A stretch of 21,151 bases of DNA, taken from positions 1 through 21,151 of the forward strand of contig NZ_CAMFHL010000112.1 of assembly GCF_945952095.1 (NCBI RefSeq), given 5' to 3'. Under the pieces are notes generated by a model that ran no database searches, was not told the DNA's origin, and saw only the letters and a list, made by a program, of their open reading frames with translations. Shown here in pieces: positions 12,484 to 18,987 of this stretch. The translations under genes were made by a program, and so were the position numbers. Origin of the DNA: an uncultured Arsenicibacter sp. (lineage in GTDB: Bacteria > Bacteroidota > Bacteroidia > Cytophagales > Spirosomataceae). Each line of letters opens with the position of its first letter. The stretch's first letter is position 1.

Positions 12484-14261
12484 TTTTTATCAATCCGTAG
12501 TTCGTCCTTTACCTGCCCGTCCGGGTTATAACAGGTGTAGACCATTGTTTTTCCGTTTATAGCAATGTGCTGGTAATAATTTCCTTTCGGATACCGGCTG
12601 ACGGCATAGTCTTCAGCCGGCATGTTCTCATGATTGCCGGGAATTCCCACCGAAATGGTATAAACCGTTCCCTTCGCCGGTGAGTCAACCGGTTTGCCGG
12701 CATACATTGGTTTCGAGCGCATGTAATAGTGGACGTGCCCGCTCATCACCATGTCAACGTGGTACTGATCAAACAGGGTACACCACTCGTTCCGGATCAG
12801 GGCGTAATCCTCTTCGTAGTTGTACGGCGGAAAATGGAAAAAGGCGAATTTCCAGTCAGCCGTTGAACGGGCCAGCTGCTCCCTGATCCAGGCCGTCTGC
12901 TGTTCAACCGGCGCGGTCCCGTCGATCATCAGAAACAGGGCGTTCTGGTACGTAAAGGCATAGGTCTGTTCGGTTGGGGCAGCGGCAGGCCCGTTTTCGG
13001 GCAGGCTGAACATTTCCTGATACATCCACGCTCCTAAACCGTCCTGGCTGTCATGGTTGCCGGGAATGGGCATCAGCGGTTTTCGGGCAAAAACACCGCC
13101 TGAATGCTGCCAGAGTTCGTCCCATTCGTCGCGGTGCAACCCCGTACTGACCAGATCTCCGGCAATGTTGTAAAAAGCAACCTCCGGATGTCTGGCGGCG
13201 GCTTTCTGCGCCATCTGCCCCCATTCGCGGGATTTATGCGTATCGCCGAACCAGATGTAAGAAAACCCCTGCTCCCCAGCCGGCTTTGTGGTAAACGTGG
13301 CCGGTGCCGACCAACTGCCCCCTTTGCCCCCAACCCGATAGCCGTAGGTCGTACCCGGCTGCAGTCCGGTTAATTTTCCGGTGAAACGATGCACGTACCG
13401 GTCATTCTGTAAGAGCCGGTCTTCCATAACAAACCGGTTGGCGGGCTTCATCAGGGTATCTTTCCGGCCCGCCACCCAATACTGCACCTGCCCTTCCCCG
13501 ACCGCCGGACTGGTCCGCCACTGCACGTTCATGGTCGTCGACGGATCACCGCTCCAGGTCAGCAACAGCTGGTCGGGCGTAGTCGTAGACGGCGTGGTCG
13601 TTTTCCGGAAGGCTCCGACGAGGTGCGCCTCCCTTGCCCGGCCACGGATGGTTTGCAGCAGCACCTGCCCCTTCAGCGCATCGGGCACGTCGTCAAGCAC
13701 CAGATCGTCCCAGTCGTGGTAGGTAAAAGCCCCCTGCTGCATCGTGGTTTGCGTCTGCGCGGGCATGCAGTTGGTTACGTGTAGCCTATCCCCCGCCTTT
13801 TGCGGACCGACACTGACAAAATAGACGGGCCGGTGCTTGTCAAACCCGTTGATTCCGAGTGAAACCCGGCCGGCGTTTACCCGTTTCTGCCAGACCTCGT
13901 AGGTGTATTCTTCATTTTTCACCACCATACCCGTCTTCACAAACCCGCTGGCCGGCAGCCAGAACGGAAGGGTCTTCTGTGCCTGGTCGCGCATAATGGA
14001 GACCACAGCCGGTACATTAACCTCAAAGGTCAGGTAGCGGGTAGCCAGTATGTTTTTATCGGCGGGGCTGAGAAAATTCAGGATAAAAGGCTCACGGATG
14101 GTATCCAGCTGCTGTGGGGTCAGCTGCTGATACAGGCGCGTCACGGCCCTGTCCATTACCTCTTTTACCGCCTGCGGCCCGCTGTTAACCTGTCCGGAAG
14201 CCGTTGTTGCCCCCACTGTCAGGAACAACAAACCGCAGGAAAGCGTTGGAAAATACGTCAT
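12480..14261 (-). CDS. Secreted purple-acid-phosphatase-like metallophosphoesterase
   Basis: 593 residues with a signal peptide (LSCGLLFLTVGATTASGQ). Residues of about 25-215 form an N-terminal region I do not recognise. Residues of about 228-326 form a fibronectin-III-like domain (LLLTWSGDPSTTMNVQW, LTGLQPGTTYGYRVG) typical of purple acid phosphatases. From about 333 the calcineurin-like metallophosphoesterase core shows its metal-binding blocks: GDTH (339-342), AGDLVSTG (367-374), GNHD (401-404), FFHFPPY (His476) and SGHVHYY (507-513). It is predicted to be a periplasmic phosphomonoesterase or phosphodiesterase. It sits after the PhoPQ-related hydrolase (155-nt gap containing hairpins) and is coupled to the GDPD gene downstream. 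Working with that enzyme on phosphodiester-bearing compounds is inference. Confidence 0.9.
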   Translation of the reverse strand: MTYFPTLSCGLLFLTVGATTASGQVNSGPQAVKEVMDRAVTRLYQQLTPQQLDTIREPFILNFLSPADKNILATRYLTFEVNVPAVVSIMRDQAQKTLPFWLPASGFVKTGMVVKNEEYTYEVWQKRVNAGRVSLGINGFDKHRPVYFVSVGPQKAGDRLHVTNCMPAQTQTTMQQGAFTYHDWDDLVLDDVPDALKGQVLLQTIRGRAREAHLVGAFRKTTTPSTTTPDQLLLTWSGDPSTTMNVQWRTSPAVGEGQVQYWVAGRKDTLMKPANRFVMEDRLLQNDRYVHRFTGKLTGLQPGTTYGYRVGGKGGSWSAPATFTTKPAGEQGFSYIWFGDTHKSREWGQMAQKAAARHPEVAFYNIAGDLVSTGLHRDEWDELWQHSGGVFARKPLMPIPGNHDSQDGLGAWMYQEMFSLPENGPAAAPTEQTYAFTYQNALFLMIDGTAPVEQQTAWIREQLARSTADWKFAFFHFPPYNYEEDYALIRNEWCTLFDQYHVDMVMSGHVHYYMRSKPMYAGKPVDSPAKGTVYTISVGIPGNHENMPAEDYAVSRYPKGNYYQHIAINGKTMVYTCYNPDGQVKDELRIDKK

Positions 14262-14280
14262 CAGATAAATGTAAAATGAA

Positions 14281-14328
14281 TAATGGACACTGAATCATGG
14301 CTGCTGAAGCCACATCCACTGTCCATTA
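14281..14328. repeat. Nested inverted repeat in the operon gap
   Basis: 14281-14292 (TAATGGACACTG) pairs with 14317-14328 (CACTGTCCATTA) at 11 of 12 positions. Inside, TGGCT at 14298-14302 pairs with AGCCA at 14308-14312 around a 5-nt loop. No T-tract follows on the minus strand. The hairpin lies in the 155-nt gap between the PhoPQ-related hydrolase and the metallophosphoesterase, so it could serve as an RNA processing or partial termination site. Confidence 0.6.
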
Positions 14329-14365
14329 TACATACGCAACAAACCGCAGTCAGTACTATTTATAA

Positions 14366-14420
14366 AATGAGTAATGAATAATGTAGATCGCTTCATCACA
14401 CATTATCCATTGTAGATTAT
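14366..14420. repeat. AATGAATAATG/CATTATCCATT word repeat
   Basis: AATGAGTAATGAATAATGTAGAT is followed by CACATTATCCATTGTAGAT: inverted ATTATCCATT-type words plus a TGTAGAT direct repeat. Related words occur at 14275-14290 and in the SusC-SusD gap. The 3' edge of the block touches the stop codon of the PhoPQ-related hydrolase gene. Confidence 0.4.
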
Positions 14421-15772
14421 TTCAAAAATACCTCATCGTTATCGGTCAGGAACATACGGGTGCTCTGGATATAGGAACCACCGCCCGGACTTTTGTATTT
14501 GAGCGACACGTAGAAGGCCTTATAGCCGGTTTTCGGATAGGCTTCCGTCACGTCGACCTTCGCCTGATTGCTGATGCCCAGACTACGGCTTTCCCATTTC
14601 TCGTCCTGGAAAATCTTGTCGTCCGAGTCAGCCGACCACACAATGGCGTCTTCCAACAGGTCCGGCGTTGTTTTCACCGATACTTTTACACCTTCTTTGG
14701 TTGTTGATACGTCCCATTTGCAGAGCGGGTATTTCTGTTTCAGCAGTGTTTCACCAAAGAACGCGCTCAGACTTTCGAGCGCCTGCCGCTTATCGCCCAG
14801 GCCGTGACCGGCGTTCGGCACGTAGCTGATCAGGTTCACGCCCGGAATATCGTCGTAGTAGTTCTTGATGGCATCAACTGTCCAGTATTCGTCGTTGGTA
14901 CCCATAAAAATCATCTTAGGCTGGGTCAGTTTTTTGCGGTACGAATACGGGTCAATCATCTGGTTGATGGCGCGGCCCTCCGGCGAGGTCATGGTGTTGG
15001 TCAGGCCCAGTTTCACGTAATCGTTGATCTGTTCGCTGTATTTATTCCACGAATCAATCTGGTACTGCAGGTTTTTCGGCATATTCAGAATGTCGATCAC
15101 CATCGGTGCAATCGCCACCGCCCGGCTATCCATGGCACCCGTCAGCCAGGTCGTCCAGCCGCGTTTTGAGGCGCCGGAAACCACGAACCGCTTTACGTCG
15201 TGTTTCAGGTTTTTACGGGCAAACTCCTGCACGGCATCCATACCCCGGATGGCACTTTTAGTCATCGGGAACAGCAGCGGCCACGAATAGTCGCCGTCTT
15301 TCTGGAAATTGTGCAGCGTATGGGAGATCAGCGCATCTTCGGTCAGGTTACCGAAAAACGGCTGGTTCGGCGTCTGGCGCAGTACCGCTACAATGGCTTT
15401 GTTTTTCTGCGCAATAGCCCCGAACGCCATGGCATCGCCCTGATTTTTGCCCCAGTTCGGCTGTTCATTTTTGTTGGACCCACCTGTGATAAAGAGCAGC
15501 GCGCCGTCGTGCTGATTATCCTTCGGCACCAGCACCGTCAGTTGGTGACGCCAGGTAAACTCGCGCCATTTCTGCGAGGTCAGCAGCAGGTTATAGGCCG
15601 TCACATCGCCGAGGCTCATGGTATCTTTCAACTCCCACTGGTAGGTTTTATCGCCGTTATTGAGATAACTCTCCAGCGCATTTTCCGGTGTGACTGCTTT
15701 TTTCGTGGTGATGAATCCCGCCATCGTCAGCGCGAGCATCAGAGCGGTTACGACAAAAAATCGATTCTTCAT
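14417..15772 (-). CDS. PhoPQ-activated pathogenicity-related (PqaA) family alpha/beta hydrolase
   Basis: 451 residues with a signal peptide (FFVVTALMLALTMAGF). Features of the PhoPQ-activated pathogenicity-related family are seen in order: YQWELKDT near 44-51, TWRHQLTVLVP, LLFITGGSN, PNQPFF, SWPLLFPMTKSAIRGMDA, VSGASKRGWTTWLTGAMD with probable nucleophile Ser202, MIFMGTNDEYW with Asp294, and YVPNAGHGLGD with His323. These make a plausible Ser-Asp-His triad of an exported alpha/beta hydrolase. The family was first noted as PhoP/PhoQ-controlled in Salmonella; substrates are not established. It starts 12 nt after the ceramidase-superfamily gene stops, so the two are almost certainly co-transcribed. 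Confidence 0.92.
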   Translation of the reverse strand: MKNRFFVVTALMLALTMAGFITTKKAVTPENALESYLNNGDKTYQWELKDTMSLGDVTAYNLLLTSQKWREFTWRHQLTVLVPKDNQHDGALLFITGGSNKNEQPNWGKNQGDAMAFGAIAQKNKAIVAVLRQTPNQPFFGNLTEDALISHTLHNFQKDGDYSWPLLFPMTKSAIRGMDAVQEFARKNLKHDVKRFVVSGASKRGWTTWLTGAMDSRAVAIAPMVIDILNMPKNLQYQIDSWNKYSEQINDYVKLGLTNTMTSPEGRAINQMIDPYSYRKKLTQPKMIFMGTNDEYWTVDAIKNYYDDIPGVNLISYVPNAGHGLGDKRQALESLSAFFGETLLKQKYPLCKWDVSTTKEGVKVSVKTTPDLLEDAIVWSADSDDKIFQDEKWESRSLGISNQAKVDVTEAYPKTGYKAFYVSLKYKSPGGGSYIQSTRMFLTDNDEVFLK

Positions 15773-15784
15773 ATTGAGGTTAAT

Positions 15785-17032
15785 TTACTTTACACTAATT
15801 GGTTCAGGATTTTCGGAGAGCCATTTCAGGACCTCGTTCATGTAAATTTCGGCCGTTTGTTCGCCCAGACTCGTCCGGCTGATGTACTCGTAGCGTTTAA
15901 AGCTGGAAAAGTCAACTTTGGTCAGCATGTACCCGAAGGCATCGTTGGTGAGTCCGAATAAAAACGGCTGCCGGGTCCGCATGTTGCGTTTGAGGTAATA
16001 GCCAATGTTGGGCAATGCCTCTCCCGGAATTGTCAGCACCTGTGCGGAGCCGATATTAAGCAGATTGACCTGTGCCGACACCTGCTTACCCGCCATCTCG
16101 TAATGTAGCGGCGAGTTTTTAATGATGTACTGCATCACCTCCGACTCAACGGGAAAGCTGATTTTCCGCATGGCACAGTACAACTCAGGATTGGCCTGTA
16201 CCGGTGCTTCGGCCACGATCCGGAGCGCTTCGTCGGCCAGCAGCTCACCGATCCGGACGCACTCGGCCCAGTCGTTGGCTTCCTTGCCGCCCTCGCGCCG
16301 GTTGTCGGCGGTGACCATACCCCCCTGGGCACTGTTCATAAAAATGGCCATTCCACCGGTCTTGGCCTCAATCCGGTCGTAGAGCGGGCCGCAGAGATCA
16401 GGACTCAGAATGCCCCTGCCCGACCCGATGATTTCGGGGTGGACGGCATAATTTACCAGTGTCGCAATCGGTTTGCCGTCCTGCCCGATTGCCTGAATTA
16501 CTCCGCAACGCGGATCATAGAGCTGATCGGCGTAGTAGTTGTAGGCGATCTTTCCTTTGGCTTCGCCGACCGCAATTTTCAGCGAGGCCGGTTTGAGATT
16601 CCGGACGGCTTCGTTCACGGCATCGGCCATATCCCTGACACAGCGGTCAAGGTAAGCCACGTCGGCGTAGGACTTGCCCGACGCATCCGGAAACCCGTAG
16701 GCATCGGGGCCGCTGTGGGTATGGGTTGCCCCGATCAGCACATTTTCGGGCGGAATACCCTTGATCAGCGCCCGCGACTTATTCCCCAGCACCGACGGCC
16801 AGCCAAGGTTATCGACACTGACAATGGCCACCCGCGTACCGCCCCGTTCGAGCACCAGCGCCCGGATATACAGGTCGCCTTGCTTTTGCTGCGCCGGTTT
16901 GGGCGTACCGATACCGCCGGAAACGGGCAACAGCGGATCAGGCGTAATTTTCCGCAAGGCAGCCCCCGCCTTAAATGACTGGGCCTGAAGGCTCAGTCCG
17001 TGCAGACATATCAGAAAAAAGAGCAGCCTCAT
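15785..17032 (-). CDS. Secreted neutral ceramidase-superfamily hydrolase, short form
   Basis: 415 residues with a signal peptide (MRLLFFLICLHGLSLQAQS). It matches the N-terminal domain of neutral/alkaline non-lysosomal ceramidases: FKAGAALRKITPD at the start, VLIGATHTHSGPDAYG with putative zinc ligands His104 and His106, VNYAVHPEIIG with His198, and FMNSAQGGMV (231-240). True neutral ceramidases are about 650 residues or more and have a C-terminal domain that is absent here. From memory, their catalytic serine lies in an SPN block after the G of this last motif; here Val-Thr is found instead. It may therefore hydrolyse another amide or ester. The ATG lies 4 nt from a palindromic repeat. It is followed within 12 nt by the PhoPQ-related hydrolase gene. 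Confidence 0.85.
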   Translation of the reverse strand: MRLLFFLICLHGLSLQAQSFKAGAALRKITPDPLLPVSGGIGTPKPAQQKQGDLYIRALVLERGGTRVAIVSVDNLGWPSVLGNKSRALIKGIPPENVLIGATHTHSGPDAYGFPDASGKSYADVAYLDRCVRDMADAVNEAVRNLKPASLKIAVGEAKGKIAYNYYADQLYDPRCGVIQAIGQDGKPIATLVNYAVHPEIIGSGRGILSPDLCGPLYDRIEAKTGGMAIFMNSAQGGMVTADNRREGGKEANDWAECVRIGELLADEALRIVAEAPVQANPELYCAMRKISFPVESEVMQYIIKNSPLHYEMAGKQVSAQVNLLNIGSAQVLTIPGEALPNIGYYLKRNMRTRQPFLFGLTNDAFGYMLTKVDFSSFKRYEYISRTSLGEQTAEIYMNEVLKWLSENPEPISVK

Positions 17033-17036
17033 ATAG

Positions 17037-17110
17037 ACGTTTGACCCCTACGGGGTCTGTTTTTAATTTTACTATAAACGTTTGACCCCTAGGGGGTCTG
17101 TTTTTAGTTT
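17037..17110. repeat. Twin GACCCC palindromes with T-tracts
   Basis: Two direct copies of about 33 nt start at 17037 and 17078 (41-nt step). Each contains GACCCC-TA(C/G)-GGGGTC, a 6-bp stem with a 3-nt loop (17043-17057 and 17084-17098), followed after TG by TTTTT. On the plus strand these read like intrinsic terminators, but no plus-strand gene precedes them. On the minus strand they sit in the leader of the ceramidase-superfamily gene, ending 4 nt before its ATG. Confidence 0.75.
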
Positions 17111-17114
17111 GCTG

Positions 17115-17258
17115 TTCCGGATTTTTCAATCCGGAATCAATTAATACCGGATTGAAAAATCCGGTTCCGTGCAGGCGGATTACAAATCCGCAGTTAGGCT
17201 GCGACGGAGTTGAAAATCCGTCGCAGCAATGTAAATCCGTCGCAGCTTTTGCAATCCG
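17115..17258. repeat. Cluster of GGATT/AATCC hairpins (REP-like)
   Basis: Four hairpins follow in a row. 17115-17123 pairs with 17128-17136 (9 bp, 4-nt loop); 17146-17153 with 17158-17165 (8 bp, 4-nt loop); 17175-17181 with 17185-17191 (7 bp, 3-nt loop); 17198-17208 with 17217-17227 (11 bp, 8-nt loop). An extra half, TCCGTCGCAGC, follows at 17236-17246, and AATCCG at 17253-17258. The first two are exact reverse complements of each other over 18 nt. All share a GGATT...AATCC core except the last, whose 5' arm is CGGAG. The cluster lies between SusD and the ceramidase-superfamily gene and resembles repetitive extragenic palindromes. Confidence 0.8.
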
Positions 17259-17269
17259 TTACTACATAC

Positions 17270-18901
17270 TTACCACGGTTTCCCCGTGCCCTGAATCACC
17301 CACGGTTTTGACCACGGACTGTTCCGGCCATCGGCTTCCGAGTAGGTGGTCTGCTCCAGTTTGCCCATGGCGGCTTCGGTGTTGGTTTTGTTCAGATTCC
17401 GTTCATCGAGCATGTAATAGAACCGGACCGGCATCACCTTACGTTTGGCCTGCGGACCCGCTTTCAGCTCGGGATAACCCGTCCGGCGGTAGTCAAACCA
17501 GGCTTCGGTTGCGGCAGTCCAGCTGGCAATCCACTTCTGCTCAATGATTTGCTTCTGCGTTGCGTTGTAGGCCACTGTTTTCTGGGCAATATAGGCCGCA
17601 TACGTACTGCTCAGGCTCCAGGCATCCAGCGACGCTTTGACACCCGCTTCGTAGTGCGTTTTGGCATCGCCGGCAGCCCAGCCTTTCAGCGCTGCCTCGG
17701 CCAGAATAAACCGGACCTCAGCCGCCGACACCAGCCGCGACTTCAGCAGCGGGCCTTTCGCTTGCTTATAGATGTCATTCAGCCACGAAACGTGCGGGTT
17801 ATTCGCGCCCTGCTCAGCCGTCGGGCTCAGGTTATACGACGCGCCGCCAACCATCGCCACCGGTAGCCCGACATAATTCGGATCGGTATTGTATTCTTTA
17901 CCCGCCACCTTATCCGCCGACACATAACGTTTTCCGCTTTCGATTTCATCGCTACCGGCCGGCAGACTGGCATCTACCACCAGCGGAATCTGGACCTTGT
18001 TAGCCCAAACGCCAATACGCGGATCGTTGAGCGCCAGCAGTGCCCGTACAAAGGTATCGCACATTTTCAGGCGGCGGTAGTTGCTCGCGCTGGCATCATA
18101 CACCGTGTTTGCCGGCCACGAATCACTGTCGCTGTTACCGGCAAACGGCATTGCCGCATCATCGGCAGCCGCCAGAATGACCGGGTACTGCGTCGGGTTG
18201 GCCACAATTTTTTCAATACCAGCCTTGGCGACATCCGGCTTTTTGCTGGATATCCGCATGAAGTAGCGCAGGGCCAGCGAGTTAGCTAATTTCCGCCATT
18301 TGGCCGGATCACCGGCATAGTATACGTCCGCCGCGTCCATCGTACTGGTGTACTCCGCTTTGGTTTTCGACAGCAGGGTATTGGCTTTTTCAAGATCAGC
18401 GAGGATACCGGTGTAAATCGCCTCCTGTGAATCATAGGCCGGGAAGGTATTTTCGGCACCACCCAGCTCGCCTTTCAGCGCACTGCTATACGGTGCATCG
18501 CCCCAGAGGTCCGTAATCAGCCCGAAAACCATTGACTTCATCACCAGCGATACGCCCTGCTGTAGCTCAAAACCCAGCTGCACCGACCGGTCATAAACGT
18601 ACTGGTTATTCCGGAGAATGTCGTAGTACGGGCTCCAGCTCTGGCTGCCACCCCAGTCATATTCGTTGTGGCTGCTCGACCAGCCGTCTTTCTGGGTGTG
18701 CTGCATCACCCCGGCCATGTCCTGATAGCCTAGGTTAACAAACGCCTTGCCCGTCTCGGTCAGCACCGTCGACAGCACAAGGTTCGGATTGGCCTTTGTA
18801 GGGTCCACCCCGTTCGGGTTCTGATTCAGTTCGGTCAGGTCCTTGCACGAAAACACCGACAGCGACAGCAGAACAGTAGTCAGTATATGTTTGTAGTTCA
18901 T
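17270..18901 (-). CDS. SusD/RagB-family outer-membrane lipoprotein
   Basis: 543 residues with a lipoprotein signal: hydrophobic TTVLLSLSVFS followed by Cys19 (VFSC) and an acidic/polar region. The rest matches the SusD-like fold: LTELNQNPNGVDPTKANPNL near the N-terminus, a TPR-like helical part (VMKSMVFGLITDLWGDAPYS; GILADLEKANTLL; WRKLANSLALRYFMRIS), then VRFILAEAALKGW, QIIEQKWIASWTAATEAWFDYRRTGYP, and the terminal MPVRFYYMLDERNLN. The NQNPNGV start and FDYRRTGYP block fit the SusD-like subfamily common in Cytophagales. It is a surface nutrient-binding lid for its SusC partner, encoded 82 nt upstream. The bound substrate is not evident. Confidence 0.94.
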   Translation of the reverse strand: MNYKHILTTVLLSLSVFSCKDLTELNQNPNGVDPTKANPNLVLSTVLTETGKAFVNLGYQDMAGVMQHTQKDGWSSSHNEYDWGGSQSWSPYYDILRNNQYVYDRSVQLGFELQQGVSLVMKSMVFGLITDLWGDAPYSSALKGELGGAENTFPAYDSQEAIYTGILADLEKANTLLSKTKAEYTSTMDAADVYYAGDPAKWRKLANSLALRYFMRISSKKPDVAKAGIEKIVANPTQYPVILAAADDAAMPFAGNSDSDSWPANTVYDASASNYRRLKMCDTFVRALLALNDPRIGVWANKVQIPLVVDASLPAGSDEIESGKRYVSADKVAGKEYNTDPNYVGLPVAMVGGASYNLSPTAEQGANNPHVSWLNDIYKQAKGPLLKSRLVSAAEVRFILAEAALKGWAAGDAKTHYEAGVKASLDAWSLSSTYAAYIAQKTVAYNATQKQIIEQKWIASWTAATEAWFDYRRTGYPELKAGPQAKRKVMPVRFYYMLDERNLNKTNTEAAMGKLEQTTYSEADGRNSPWSKPWVIQGTGKPW

Positions 18902-18914
18902 GATTTCAAAAAAA

Positions 18915-18987
18915 TGGTTAATGAATAATGAGACATTCCACTCACTGTCAAATCATTATACATTTCACATTGTTCATTTTTCATTAA
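18915..18987. repeat. TAATGAATAATG/CATTATACATT word repeat in the SusC-SusD gap
   Basis: TTAATGAATAATGAGACATT (from 18918) faces CATTATACATTTCACATT and TTCATTTTTCATTAA (ending 18987), forming an imperfect inverted repeat whose edge includes the SusC stop codon. It resembles the words at 14271-14420. The hairpin might set the SusC:SusD transcript ratio, but that is only a guess. Confidence 0.4.

Noticed and set aside
15200..15961. Long plus-strand frame of 253 codons
   Set aside because: It is antisense to the PhoPQ-related and ceramidase-superfamily genes, both of which have strong family motifs.
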